64,000 nucleotides of DNA from PFL42 sp963789825 (GCA_963789825.1 CAWBME010000007.1:1-64000), one strand, 5' to 3'. Positions 1 through 11,034 are shown, numbered from the stretch's first letter. Notes: a model not told the origin generated them from the letters alone. Program-made: numbers and translations.

Positions 1-1071
1 GAGGGGTTCCTTGCAGCATATGACCTGGAGAAGGCTTGCCCCCATTCAGAAGGAGCTGCTTGAGGGGTATGCCCCTTCTGGACTCGCAGACGCACCGGTG
101 ATCCCAGTTCCCTACCTTCCTGCCTTCCTTGTGCCCTTCCTGGGGCTGCTGGCGCTCCCGCCCTTGCCCGCCTGGTGGGCGGTGGTGGCGCTCAATGTGC
201 TCGGCCTGGGCGTCTCGCTGCTACGCCTCCGTTCTGTCCTCGGGCCTGGCGGTGGGCTGTACTGGCTACCCCTGTTGGCGCTGCCTGCCTACTTGACCGT
301 TCTCTTCGGTCAGGTCAACCTGCTCCTGCTCATCGGATTCGGCGAGTTCCTTCTGGCACTTCGGCAAGGACGTTGCCTTTGGGCCGGCTTGTGGTTATCC
401 CTTCTTCTCGTCAAGCCGCAATCGCTGCTCCTCGTGGTCCCCGGGATGGTTGTCTCCGGACGCTCCAGGGTTCTTCTGGGATTTGTGGCTGCCGGCGCCG
501 GCATTGGTGCACTGTCCTTTGCCCTTGCCGGCACAGAGGGCTCGCGGCCTGGCCCGGTTGTTGCTGCTGTACCCCGGGGATCTGCGACGACCTTCCCGAA
601 GTCCATGATGACCTGGCGGGCGGTATTGGCGCCAGTTGTCGGCAGCATCCCAGCGCCTATCCCGACGGTGCTGGCGATCGGCGCCTCAATTGCCACGGCC
701 GTCCCGGGGGCGTGGATCTGGCGTCTCGGGAGAGATCGGCAAGAGGCGCTGGCTTGGGCAGGGCTCGGCTCCGTACGCGGCCACTTGCGCCGTGGCGTGG
801 CATGCCCACGTCCACATGGCACTCCCGATGGTTGTCCCTTGCTTCTGGCTCGCAGTCGGCACGGCCAAGGCCCGCTGGCCACTCGTTGCCTGGATCCTGC
901 TCCCTTCCGGGGTGTTCTGTGTGCTTGCCATCTGGGTTGGCCTATGGGAGGGGCACGTTGTAGCCGGGTGGACGATGTTCGGGTTGAACCTGCTGCTTCT
1001 GGGCTGGTCGGTCAAGCGGCTTCGTCGTCCCTTCGCTCAAGGCGCCCAGCGGGCGAGGAGCCCCGATTTGA
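1..1071 (+). pseudogene. GT87-like polyprenol-phosphate-dependent glycosyltransferase, 5' partial, frame-disrupted
   Basis: A polytopic membrane protein whose start lies before the window. Hydrophobic segments alternate with a GQVNLLLLIGFGEFL stretch followed by a short charged loop and an AG-LWLSLLLVKPQ segment, the pattern of the GT87 (DUF2029) mannosyltransferase family, which builds envelope glycans from lipid-linked sugars at the outer membrane face. A WHAHVHM loop further on also fits the family. The reading frame must change near 45, 545, 770 and 1030 to follow the protein; the last frame ends at TGA 1069-1071, overlapping the ATG of the next gene. Family assignment is by pattern only. 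The breaks are more likely indels in the assembly than decay, but real degradation cannot be excluded. Confidence 0.55.
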
Positions 1072-2631
1072 TGGCCCGCGGCAGGCAGGCACTCACCCCT
1101 TTGCTGTTTGGGCTACTGCCGGCCCTTACGCTGCTGTCAATGAACATCGAAAGCATCGCCCCGGTGTACGCCGTTCGTCCGGCGCTGATCAGTGCCGCGG
1201 TAGCCCTCCTGGCCTACCTGCTCATCGACCTGCTGCTCAAGGACCCAAATCGGGCTGCGGCCGCCGTTGCCCTCATGATTCTCCTTCGAGTCACTCCCTC
1301 GTGGGGGAGAGCATTCGTCTCGCAGCCTGGTGGGATGCAGCCGGGGCCCTGGGGTCAACGGCCGAGGTCCTATGGGTTGCTGCCATGTTGCTAGGCTTCG
1401 GACTGGTCCTCTTGGATAAGAACACCCGTGCTGGGCTGGGCTCAACGATGGTCATCCTTGGGATTGGCCTTGTGATCGTCCCTGTCCTTCAGATCCTGGC
1501 CTATCGACTGGCGCTGGGCCGGCCTTTCACCCTGCCTGGGGCGCCGGACGTTCCCCGCTCCCCGACAGCGGCCTCCGAACGGCTTCCCGACATCTACTAC
1601 ATCATCCTCGACGGCTATGGCCGGCAGGACACGCTCTTGGACCTGTACGGCCTTGACAACACCGGCTTCCTGGCAGAGGCCTGGAGAGCCGAGGGTTCTT
1701 TGTCGCCCACCGGAGCCAATCCAACTACGCCCAGACGGCCCTCTCGCTGGCCTCGTCGCTTAACATGACAGACCTCGAGCAGGTTGCCGCTGTTCAGGGC
1801 GAGGACTTCGGCGACCAGCGCCCCATCGCCCGATTGATCCGGCATAGTGCCTTGCGAACCATCCTTGAGGATCGGGACTACGCCATCAAGTCCGTCTCGT
1901 CCGGCTACCGCAGGTCAGAGATCGAGGATGCGACGACCTTGTTGAGGCCCGCCGATCCGCGGAGTGAACGGTTTCGAGACACAGGTCATTGAGAGCATGG
2001 GGCTGTCCCCGATTGTCGAATGCCTGGTTGCGCTCGGGTGGCTCACGGAGTATCCGGGCTACCAGGACCAGCGGGACCGAATTGCGTTTGCTTTCTCACA
2101 CATCCAGGGGAAAGACAGGAGGTTGGTCCGCAGTTCGTCTGCGCCCACATCCTCCTGCCGCGTCCTCCTTTCATCTGGAATGCAGCGGGGGATGCCGTGA
2201 GCCCGGATGTGCACTTCCGTTGGGACGATGCCAGCAACTTCCCGGGCACCCGGGAGGAATACATTGCCGGATACCGGGACAGCTCCAGTACACCAACACC
2301 CTGATCCTTGAGCAGATCGACCAACTCCTGGTAGATCCGCCACGCCCCTTGCTCATCGTGCTTCAAGGCGATCATGGACCAGGATCCCAATTGGACTGGG
2401 ACAACCCGCAGGGCTCGTACCTCCCCGAGCGGATGGGCATCCTCAACGCGTACTACGCCCCGGCAGCGGCGCACACGCGCTGACGATTCGATCAGCCCGG
2501 TGAACTCGTTCCGAGTGCTCCTGAACGCCTACCTTGGGTTTGAGCTGCCGCTCCTGTCCGATCAAAGCTGGTTTTCGAGCTCGGAGAAACCATACATGCT
2601 CCTTGAGGTCCCCAATGCCCAAGCTGAGTGA
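1071..2631 (+). pseudogene. Membrane-anchored alkaline-phosphatase/sulfatase-superfamily protein, frame-disrupted
   Basis: The N-terminal part has about five hydrophobic segments (LTPLLFGLLPALTLLS and following); the C-terminal part carries PDIYYIILDGYGRQD, where the Asp starts the metal site of the sulfatase/alkaline phosphatase superfamily, and later LLIVLQGDHGPGS, the second metal-binding DH motif of this fold. Membrane phosphotransferases that decorate envelope polymers have this architecture. ATG 1071 overlaps the stop of the preceding transferase, suggesting translational coupling. The protein must be followed through frame changes near 1300, 1700, 1960, 2120, 2290 and 2460 and ends at TGA 2629-2631. 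Residues flanking each break are coherent, so sequencing indels are the simplest explanation. The substrate is unknown. Confidence 0.6.
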
Positions 2632-3130
2632 CCAGCCCGAGCCCTTGCTGGCGTTGACCTGCACCTTCGGACTGCTAGCGGTTGCCGTGGAGCCGGCTCA
2701 ACGACCGCTGGCGTTGTCCACCCGCGCCGGGTGGTTCCCGCGCGAGGCTTCGATGCAGCCGGGTCCAGTCGTTGTGCGACAAGCGAGTGACGATCGGACG
2801 AGCGACAGCCTCACCGTCCTCCCCACGGCAGCGCTCAGGAGACGCGCCTTGGTTCGTGTCCTCCCCAACGATCCACCCGCTGACGGTGAACCGCCATTGA
2901 CGGCCGCGTGGGGTTCCGATTTCGAACTCTCTAGCAGCTGGCGCGACAGTCTGCGGCATCGATCGACGCGCACGCCAAATTCGGGCGCTGCTCGCAGCTG
3001 CGGCCATCTTGCTCGTTGAGATCAGCCTGGGGGAATTCGCCGACCCTGGTTCCAGAGTGAGCTGGCAGGCGCGCTTGGACACCTCTCTGCCCGCCACCGT
3101 GCACCCTTGCGGTCAGCCTGCTGGCCCGCA
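2615..3130 (+). pseudogene. Unassigned coding-like remnant between envelope genes
   Basis: An ATG at 2615 overlaps the end of the previous gene and opens a frame starting MPKLSDQPEPLLALT with one short hydrophobic stretch. Fragments in successive frames (GWFPREAS, SSPTIHPLTVNRH, VEISLGEFADPGS) read like one extracytoplasmic beta-rich domain broken by several indels. I do not recognise the family. Position between a phosphatase-superfamily protein and a PIG-V-like transferase suggests an envelope role, which is inference from context only. Confidence 0.25.
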
Positions 3131-3138
3131 TCCGCCGA

Positions 3139-4273
3139 GTGTGGACGGCGCCCGAAGTGCGCCTCGGCCTCACCGCATTCCTCGCTTTGCGGCTGCTCAC
3201 TGCAGGCTGGGCCCTCGTGGCGCGGCAGATCGTGAACGAGCCTTTCCCCCCTGACCCGATCCTCCGACCCTTCTTCAGCGTACAGGTCGAGGGCGAATCC
3301 GCTGCTCGAGCCGTGGCAGCGCTGGGACACTCTTCACTACCAGGCCATCGCCGAGCGGGGCTACGCCGCCTTCGAGGGCGCCCTGTTTGCCCCGCCTCTC
3401 TATCCGTTGGCAATGCGGCTGGCCAGCACACTGGTCAGCGGGAATACGCTCCTGGCCGGGATCCTGGTCTCGAACCTGGCCTGCGCCCTGGCATTCATTG
3501 CATTTGCTCACTTGGCGCTGCGTGAACTCGAACCACTCCGAGCCTCACGGAGATCGGTCCTGTATCTCGCCAGCTTCCCCGCCTCCTTCTTTCTCGTGGC
3601 GGCGTACACCGAATCCCTTTACCTGCTGGCAGCCATCCTGGTTCTCCTGCATCTTCGGAAACAGCAATGGCTCCGGGCGGGCACTTGGGGAGCCGTGGCG
3701 TGCATGACACGCCTCCCGGGTGTGGTGGTACTGGCCCCCATTCTCTTCGCGGTGGCGACAACTCGAGAAGCGCGCTCCCAGGGCATGGGCAGGCGTGGTG
3801 ATTGCCTCGCTCGGCGCCGTGCTCTTTCCGCTCTACGTCTGGGCAACCTCCGGCGCCGCACCCTGGTTACCCCTGATCGCCCAGGCTCAGCGCTTTCGAG
3901 GTGGTTTCTCGTTTCCAGGGCTGAACCTGGTTGACGCCGTGCGCAACTTGCTTGCGGGCGAATTTGTGGTCGCAGATGTCTTGGATCTGCTCGCCCTTCT
4001 CCTCTTCTTGGTTCTGACCTTCCACGTCTGGCGTAGGTTCCTCGGGTGTATGGGGTGTACTACACTGCATTTCTGCTGCTGCTACTCGCACGGAGGGCAA
4101 GCGTCTACCCCTTGATCGGCACCTCGCGCTACGTGCTTGCCCTCTTCCCCGCGTTCTTCGTGCTTGCCCAGTTCGGCGAGCAACCCTGGATCCATCGCGC
4201 CATTCTCTACACCTTCTGGGCAGGCCTGCTCTTCATGGCAGGCGAGTTCGCCATCTGGGGATGGATAGGCTAG
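3139..4273 (+). pseudogene. PIG-V-like membrane mannosyltransferase, frame-disrupted
   Basis: GTG start at 3139. After a first transmembrane segment (LTAFLALRLLTAGWALVA) an extracytoplasmic loop contains QRWDTLHYQAIAERGY, matching the conserved WD-x-x-xY-x-x-IA-x-xGY loop of the PIG-V/GT76-type GT-C mannosyltransferases, which take sugars from dolichol- or polyprenyl-phosphate donors. At least eight further hydrophobic segments follow, including the Arg-Leu-Pro-Gly motif region (CMTRLPGVVVLAP) and a C-terminal TSRYVLALFPAFFVLAQ helix. Frame changes are needed near 3300-3390, 3750 and 4040. The stop TAG 4271-4273 directly abuts the next start. Function as a glycan transferase is family knowledge; the donor and acceptor are not known. 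Confidence 0.55.
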
Positions 4274-4930
4274 GTGAGTGCCTTCCTGGCGGCCAGCGTG
4301 CCTGGTGGATTCTTGGCGGCAATCCTGGCCCTCATGCCGAGCCTGATCCGGGGGCCAGGCATGGCAGCCGCCAGGTCCTTCGCGATTCTGGGCTGGCTGC
4401 AAGGCAAACAAGGATTGCCCTCCGGACGTCGCCCGTCGCTGCTCGCCCTCGGCGCGGCCGTACTGGCCCCGCTCGCCGGGGCAGCCGCATTCCTGGAATG
4501 GAGGTCTGTTCGCCGGCTTTTCAGTGCTGCTCGACGTGTCGCATGCGCGTGGCGGCACTTCGGTTGCGGACCCAGGGAGAGGGGTGTCGCTTGCGATCGG
4601 ACAATGGATCTACGTGCACGGCCGGCCCACGACGGCTGACCTCGTCCCCGCCTTCGCCTTCCTGGGGATCAGGGTGATGGCCGCACCGGCGCTGATGGTG
4701 ACTCCCAGAGCTGCTGGCCCACATGGCACTTGGCTTCGTCGCCTGGCTCGGCCTCAGTACGGCCTCGCCAGCGGGTCGGAGATGCCGCCACCTCTCCGTG
4801 CTTCGTCCTGCTCCCCGCTTTCCTGCTGGCCGGCGATTGGCTCACCTCCGCGGGGCCACGGGCTCGCTTCGCCTATCTCGCCGTGAGCGGCTCCCTGCTC
4901 ATCCTGGCCAGCGTCCTGTTCGCCTTGTGA
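4274..4930 (+). pseudogene. Second PIG-V-like polytopic membrane protein, fragmentary
   Basis: A GTG at 4274 immediately follows the stop of the previous gene. The pieces (LLALGAAVLAPLAGAAAFLEW, then GVSLAIGQWIYVHGRPTTADLV, then ALFPAFLLAGDW-like and AYLAVSGSLLILASVLFAL segments) correspond to the loops and helices of the upstream PIG-V-like protein, but the N-terminal catalytic WD-loop is not present. It looks like the C-terminal half of a paralogue with at least three frame changes (near 4500, 4700 and 4800). Loss of the active loop plus the breaks makes true decay more credible here than elsewhere in the window. Confidence 0.35.
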
Positions 4931-5122
4931 TTCTTCCTCGGCTGACGGGCCAACAGACGAAAGACAACTTCTGCAGGACCATGTCTGGACCTCGGACAAC
5001 GCCCGCGCCAGGTTGGGGCGGGCCAGGAGCCTCGGTCCGCCGCGATCCGGCCACGAGGGCAAGTACAATTCCCCGCACGCGAGGAGCTGGCCCTGCAGGG
5101 TCAGCCACGGACAACGAACCTG

Positions 5123-6148
5123 ATGAACCTGCCGATCGCTGTCGCGCTCGTGGCATCCCCGGAGCACGACCTTCCCGATCATCCGGAGAATCCGGGCCGC
5201 TTTGCCGGTCTGGACGCCGTTCTGCAGGGATTGCCAGAATGCACCTTGCGCCGGATCACGCCTGAGCCGGCGAGCGAGGCCAGCCTCCACCGCGTGCACC
5301 CACCCGCCTACCTCGCCGCGCTGCGCCAAGCGGCCGCCCAGGGGCCAGCGATCGTGGACTACGCCCCCACCTATGTCACTCCTAGCTCGTACGAAGACGC
5401 GCTGCTTGCAGCCGGGGCCGTGGCGGAGGTGGCGGCGGAGGTCTGGGATCGGAGGGCAACGGCCGGGTTCGCCATCGTCCGTCCCCCCGGCCACCACGCC
5501 ACGGCCAAGCGCGCCATGGGCTTCTGCCTGCTGAACAACATCGCCATCGCCGCCCGCCACGTGCAATCGCTCGGCTGCGAGCGGCTGATGATCATCGATG
5601 TCGACGTGCACCACGGGAACGGCACGCAGGAGATCTTCCAGGCCGATCCCAGTGTCCTCTACCTGTCCACGCACCAATCCGGCATCTACCCTGGAACCGG
5701 GTCACTGTCGGAGACCGGTGAAGGTGCAGGGGAAGGTACCGTCGTCAACCTCCCGCTGCCGGCCTACGCTGGCGACGAGGCGCTGTCATCTGCCATCGAG
5801 CAGATCGCAAGCCCTCTCGCCAGGCGGTTCAAGCCCCAGATGATCCTGGTCTCGGCCGGGTTCGATACCCACTGGTCCGATCCACTAGCGAACCTGCAGT
5901 CGACCTGCAGCGGCGCCTTCAGATTGGTACGCCAACTGGCCGAGCTGGCCGACGACGTTTGCGCAGGCAGGCTGTGCCTGAGCCTGGAGGGCGGATACGA
6001 CCCGACGGCTCTTGCCGGCTGCATCCAGGCTTCGCTGCATGCGCTAGCTGGGATTGACCCTCCGCCCGACCCTCTCGGGCCGTCGCCCTATCAGGAGGCC
6101 GACGTCGGACGGGTCCTTGCCAGTGCCCGCACCGTGCATGGGCTGTGA
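5123..6148 (+). CDS. Histone deacetylase-family (AcuC/class II HDAC-like) amidohydrolase
   Basis: A 341-residue intact protein with the full arginase/deacetylase-fold signature: RPPGHH at residues 120-125 with the catalytic His pair H124/H125, DVDVHHGNGTQ at 159-169 with zinc ligands D161 and H163, the third ligand D248 in SAGFDTH, and a C-terminal EGGY whose Tyr stabilises the transition state. Length matches bacterial class II-like enzymes. Members remove acetyl groups from protein lysines, acetylpolyamines or similar acyl-amides in the cytoplasm; the substrate cannot be read from the sequence. It stands alone, after the damaged glycan cluster and 141 bp before the TPR gene. No strong Shine-Dalgarno site precedes ATG 5123. 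All catalytic residues are present, so an active enzyme is expected. Confidence 0.9.
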   Translation: MNLPIAVALVASPEHDLPDHPENPGRFAGLDAVLQGLPECTLRRITPEPASEASLHRVHPPAYLAALRQAAAQGPAIVDYAPTYVTPSSYEDALLAAGAVAEVAAEVWDRRATAGFAIVRPPGHHATAKRAMGFCLLNNIAIAARHVQSLGCERLMIIDVDVHHGNGTQEIFQADPSVLYLSTHQSGIYPGTGSLSETGEGAGEGTVVNLPLPAYAGDEALSSAIEQIASPLARRFKPQMILVSAGFDTHWSDPLANLQSTCSGAFRLVRQLAELADDVCAGRLCLSLEGGYDPTALAGCIQASLHALAGIDPPPDPLGPSPYQEADVGRVLASARTVHGL

Positions 6149-6289
6149 TCCTCAGTGGAAGATCGATCCCCGTGTGGCACGCCATTGGCAACCTGGCGTC
6201 GAGGCCGGGATTCCGCCCGGGAATGCAGGACTCTGGCGGCGCTTGCGCTACTCTTCCAAGTGGGGCATACTCTGAAAAACTAGGGGAAT

Positions 6290-9200
6290 ATGGCCGAAAT
6301 CGCCCTCCGAACCTACATAAAAGAGATCGACGAGTCGATCGAGCAGGAACAGCTCGATCAGGCGATTGCCCATTCCCGCCACATTCTCGAGACGTACCCC
6401 AAACATCTCGACACCTACCGCCTGCTGGGCAAGGCGTACCTGGAGGCCAAGCGCTACGGGGATGCGGCTGATCTGTTCCAGCGCGTGCTGTCCGCCGTCC
6501 CGGACGACTTCGTGGCCCACGTGGGCATGTCCATCGTGCGCGAGGACGAAGGCAACCTCGACGCCAGCATCTGGCACATGGAGCGGGCCTTCGAGACCAA
6601 CCCGGCCAACCCGACCATCCAGCAGGAACTCCGCCGGCTGATCGGTCGTCGCGACGGGATGGAACCTCACAAGGTCCGTCTGACCCGCGGCGCGCTGGCC
6701 CGCATGTATGCCCACGGAGAGCTGTACCAGCAAGCCGTCGCCGAACTCCGTTCGGCGCTGGTTGAAGACCCTGAACGGCCGGACCTGCAAGTGCTGTTGG
6801 CTAACCTGTACTGGCGGATGAATCAGCGGCAGGAGGCGGTGGGTGTCGGCAAGTCGATCCTCGAGAAGCTGCCTTTCTGCCGCGACGCCAATCGCATCCT
6901 GGCCGCCTCCCTCCAGGGCGCCGACAAGATCGAGGAGGCCGCATCCTACCACCGGCGGCTGGCGGCCCTGGACCCCTATGCTGCTTTCGTCGAGTCGGCA
7001 ATGGTCGACCCGTCGACCGTCGATCCTGCCTCGGTCCGACTGGAGAAGCTTGCCTGGTCACCTGGCCAGGCGTTGACCCCGCTGGCGCAGGGTCGCCCGG
7101 TCTGGGCGACCTCGCTGGGCGAGGAGCTCAAGAGCCAGCAAGCCGCCGGGCCGCCCGTGAACCTGCCGTCCTGGTTGGAGTCGCAGCCTTCTCCGGAGCC
7201 CGCCCCGATCCCGGCGCCCCGGGCGCCATCGGAAGCGGTCCACCCCTTCGCCGCCGCCAAGGCCCCGCCGGAGGCTCCAATCCCAGAGTGGATGGAAGAC
7301 GCTGGATGGTATCCCTCCAAGGGAGAAGCCGTCGATGGTCCGGTCGAATTCAGCGAGAGCGAACTCGGTGGCCCTTCGCAAGACGTGGAACCTGCGCAGC
7401 CGCTGGCCGCAGCCGAGATGCCGGGCTGGCTGAACGAGATCTCTCCGCCCTCCCAGCCGGAGCAGACGCAGGGCAGCGGAGCGCCGAATTGGATGGATGA
7501 CATTCCCGCGGCGGGTGTCGCCGCAGGGGCCGCAATCGCCACCGCTCGGCGCGAACCGGAAGCGCCCGAGCCCAAGCCCGCAGCCGAGGAGCCTGCCGCC
7601 GATGCGCTGGAAAGCGCCGAGCTCCCGACCTGGCTGGACGACATGGCTCCGGGCGCCAGCGAGACAATCGTCTACTGGCTGGGAGATCGGGACAAGACCG
7701 GCGGCGGAGAAGCAGCCCCACCCGACTTGGAAGCCCCCGGCGTCCCAGAGGGCGCCCCGGATTGGCTGCAGGAAGCCGCGACGGAGGAGATGCAGTTCGA
7801 ACCCGCCGCCCCTGCGCCAGAGGCCCAACCTGCCGACGACCTGCCAGCCTGGCTCAGCGGCGTCGCCAGGGCCGCGGAGCAGGAGCCCGAGCCCGCCGAA
7901 GCTGCGGAAGTGCCCAGCTGGAGCGATGAGGCTCCCGAAGGTCCCTCGCTGGCGGAGTTCGAGGCCGAGGGAGCGCCCACGAGCGCCCCGGCCGAGGAAG
8001 CGCCTGATTGGCTGCGCTCGATCCTCGACACCGGAGCGGAGGCCGAGGCGGCTGACGAGCCACTTGAGCCGGCCGAGGGCCAGGCCTGGGGGTCGGTGAC
8101 GGAGTCCGCCTGGCTCGAGCCCGAAGCCGGAGCAGGTCAGCTCGAAGAAGCTCCCGACTGGCTCGCCAGACTGACCTCCCCCGAGCAGGAGTACCGAAGC
8201 GGCGGAGGAGGTCCTTCCACCCGCCGCTGAAGCGCCTGTGTCTGCGGTTGCGGCCGCAGCGTCCGTCGACTGGCTCCGAGGCCTGTTGGACACGCCCGAC
8301 GAAGCGCCGACACCTGACGAAGGCGAGGCGGAGCCGGAAGCCTGGTTGCGGGGGCTGGCCGCGCCCGAGATCGAGGAACCGGAGGTCATTGCCGAGGCGA
8401 CGAGCGCCGAGGCGGGCAGTGATGACTGGCTTCGCAGCATGGTTGCTGAGCCCGCCGAGACTGCGGGGGAACAGCCGTCCTTTGAACTGGAGCAACCAGA
8501 GTGGCTTGAGCGCCTGGTGGCGCCCGATTCCAGTGAACAGTCCGGGACCTCTCTCGAGGCGCCCGACTGGGTCAAAGCGCTGGCAGCGATGGAGCCCGGC
8601 CCGGAAGCGGAGCCTGCAGCTGAAGCGGAGGAGCCCGCCGCGCCCGAGTGGCTCGGGCGCGTGCTCGGGGCCGAGGCTCAGCCTCCAGTCGAGGCGATCG
8701 GGCCGGAAGACGAGCTCGGTGAGCCGCCGCCCTGGCTGGCTCGGCCGGCGGCCGAGCCCGGGATCGCCATCGGCGTGCCAGGGGCTCAGGGTGCTATGCC
8801 AGAAGACGATCTGCTCCCTCTGGGGCGCCTCCCGGCGGCTTCGCCACCGGAGACCCCCAATTGGCTGCGGGAGTTTGCCGACGCCGCGGCGGACGAGACA
8901 CCCGCGCCACCGACCCACCCGCCCGCCCCGGCTCCCCCTCCGCCCGACCTCGAGTATGAGGGCGCGCTCGACTGGCTGCGGGAGGGCGAGACAGGCCCAA
9001 TCGGTCCGGAGGAGGTTGGGCTGGCGGCGCCGGCCGTCGCCTCCGGCGCCAAGCACGCCCGCGGGGTCCGTCGATGATGATGAGATCTTCCGCTGGCTCG
9101 ACGATCTTGCCCAGCGACAGCCCGAGGATGCCGTCCCGTCTGGGATCATCCCGCGGGCAGAGCTCATTCCCAAGGACCCGCCTGCGCCGCGAGCGCCGAT

Positions 9201-10044
9201 CCCAGAAGAGGCCGAGGCCGGAATGGAGTGGCTGGAGCAACTGGCCGGCGATCTGGAGCCCGCTCCTGCCATGCCGGAACCGCCTCCGATGGGCTTTCCG
9301 GAGGCGACCCCAGCAGCTGTCCCGGTCCAACCAGCGCCAGTGGAAGAGGTGATTGCTGTGGAACCCACCCCGCCGATGCCACCACAGCCGCAGCGCCCAG
9401 CCGCCACGCCGCCTGAGCCGGAAGAAGAGGACATCACGGTGTGGCTGAAGAGCCTAAGCATGGCGCAGGCACAGCCGGCGGAACCGCCGACGGCGGCCGC
9501 TACGCCCCCGGCGTCTCCGACGCCTGCCGTCGCGCCAGTTGCTCCGAGCGCGCCCGCCCCGGCGGCTGCCGGACCGGTCCAACCCATCCCTGAGGAGCCG
9601 CCCAAGAAGCCGACCTGGACACCGGTAGACGAGTCGTGGCTTCAGCCGGCCGCTCCGCCAGTCCAGGCGCAGCCGCCAGTGTCCGTGCCGCCTGCAGCCC
9701 CACCGCCGGCCGTCCTCAAGCCGCCGGTAGTGCCCCCACCGGCGCCCCCGCCACAGGGGGAGCCGGTTGTCAAGCCACGCGCCAAGGCCACCGGCACGCC
9801 CGAAGTCCTGGTACGCGGCCGCCAGCACTTGTCGCAAGGCGATTTTGCCAAGGCGTCAAAGGACTATTCGACGGTCATCAAGAAGAAGTATGAGCTTGAC
9901 ACCGTGATCAGTGACCTACGCATGGCCGCCGACCACTTCCCGGCAGAAGCCGGCCTCTGGCAGCTCCTGGGTGACGCCTACATGCGCGCTGACCGCCTCG
10001 ACGAGGCTGTCGAAGCCTACAACCGCGGCATCCAGGCCGCCTGA
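6290..10044 (+). pseudogene. Giant TPR protein with >20 Trp-Leu motifs in an acidic Pro-rich linker (two frame changes)
   Basis: About 1250 residues. The first ~230 are tetratricopeptide repeats (e.g. DTYRLLGKAYLEAKRYGDAA). Then comes ~900 residues of Ala/Pro/Glu-rich low complexity studded with more than 20 short motifs of the form (A/L)P-x-W-L-x-x-(L/I/M), such as LPTWLDDM, APDWLQEA, APDWLRSI and QPEWLERL. The C-terminus returns to TPRs (GLWQLLGDAYMRADRLDEA). The start has a clear AGGGGA site 5 nt upstream. The frame shifts near 8200 and again near 9055, where motifs resume in the new frame, so I read one gene with two assembly indels. TPRs bind proteins; the spaced Trp motifs suggest a multivalent scaffold, which is inference. 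No signal peptide is seen, so it is probably cytoplasmic. Confidence 0.75.
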
Positions 10045-10108
10045 CTCCCGCGCCCTGACTGCCTGAGGCTCGGCGCGGCCACGGTTCTCTCAAGCCTTGG
10101 AGGCGAGT

Positions 10109-10561
10109 TTGGAGAAGACGCTGGTCCTCATCAAGCCGGACGCCGTCCAGCGCGGCCTGATCGGCGAAATCACTACCCGACTCGAACAACGTGGGTTGCG
10201 GCTGGTCGCAGCCAGATTCCTCAAGGTTGATCGACCCCTGGCCGAACGACACTACGCCGTCCATCGAGGCAAGCCCTTCTATGAGGGATTGATCGACTAC
10301 ATCACTTCCTCCCCAGTCGTGGCCATGGTCTGGGAAGGCCCTTCGGCGATCGCCGCCGTCCGGCAGACCATGGGGGCCACTCGCCCCACAGAAGCCGCGC
10401 CGGGATCGGTGCGGCACGACCTCGGCCTGACCGTTGGCCGGAACCTGACCCACGCCTCGGACTCGACGGAGACTGCCGCCGAGGAGGTTGCGCTCTGGTT
10501 CTCGCCGGCCGAATTGGTATCCTGGACCCGCGACACCGACCGCTGGGTGTTCGAACCCTGA
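10109..10561 (+). CDS. ndk: Nucleoside diphosphate kinase
   Basis: Balances NTP and dNTP pools by moving a phosphate from ATP through a phosphohistidine. From the TTG at 10109 the protein is 150 residues, begins MEKTLVLIKPDAVQRGLIGE exactly as the family does, and has the active-site His115 in NLTHASDS (usually NVIHGSDS), plus conserved R86, T92 and R103-type nucleotide contacts. The start was chosen over the TTG at 10097 because GGAGG at 10099-10103 sits 5 nt before it. It converges on the rsfS operon, with a symmetric hairpin between them. The Gly-to-Ala change after the catalytic His is unusual but tolerated in principle. Confidence 0.93.
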   Translation: MEKTLVLIKPDAVQRGLIGEITTRLEQRGLRLVAARFLKVDRPLAERHYAVHRGKPFYEGLIDYITSSPVVAMVWEGPSAIAAVRQTMGATRPTEAAPGSVRHDLGLTVGRNLTHASDSTETAAEEVALWFSPAELVSWTRDTDRWVFEP

Positions 10562-10624
10562 GCAAGATCGGCTGCCCGCCGCTACGGCTGAACTGCGTCA
10601 GCGGAAGATGGTCGTCCAGATCAG

Positions 10625-10655
10625 CACGGGAGCAACCCACCAGGCTGCTCCCGTG
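10625..10655. terminator. Bidirectional hairpin terminator between ndk and rsfS
   Basis: A perfect 10-bp stem, CACGGGAGCA pairing with TGCTCCCGTG across an 11-nt loop, lies between the convergent ends of ndk and rsfS, followed by a short T-rich stretch (TGTTTCG) on the + strand. Confidence 0.7.
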
Positions 10656-10686
10656 TGTTTCGTCCCTGAGCCAGGGTGCACTAGCG

Positions 10687-11034
10687 TCACGGCATATGGA
10701 CCAGCGGGCGCGCGCTGCGCCAGAGCTCCTCGAGCGCATAGTAGCGGCGAACGGCAGCCAGGAACAGATGGACCACAACCGAACCGAAATCGAGCAGGAT
10801 CCACCCGCTTCCCGCCGTCCCCTCCTGCCCCTGGCAGACCATGTGGTGGCGGCGCTTGACGCCGCGAACCGCCTCATCGGCCAGCGCTGCCAGCGTGCGC
10901 TCGCTGGCGCCGGAGCAGATGATGAAGTAGTCCGTGAAACCTCCCGCCGCCGAAAGGTCCAGCAGGAGAATGTCCTCCCCCTTCTTCTCCGCCAGCAGGT
11001 CAACCAGCGTGTGCGCCAGCTCAAGATCGTCGAT
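10687..11034 (-). CDS. rsfS: Ribosomal silencing factor RsfS (Iojap family)
   Basis: RsfS binds uL14 on the 50S subunit and blocks subunit joining under nutrient limitation. The frame carries the family core: ELAHTLVDLLAEKKGEDILLLDL, FTDYFIICSGASERTLAALAD, and GWILLDFGSVVVHLF ending with the RRYYALEELW helix. No ATG, GTG or TTG lies in frame at the N-terminus; instead an ATC (11034-11032) sits exactly 6 nt after a perfect AGGAGG (11046-11041), giving a family-typical 115 residues. It may be a rare ATC start or a base error in ATG. The gene overlaps the end of the upstream LOG-like gene by 14 nt, so it is the last cistron of the thpR - LOG - rsfS operon. Confidence 0.85.
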   Translation of the reverse strand: MDDLELAHTLVDLLAEKKGEDILLLDLSAAGGFTDYFIICSGASERTLAALADEAVRGVKRRHHMVCQGQEGTAGSGWILLDFGSVVVHLFLAAVRRYYALEELWRSARPLVHMP

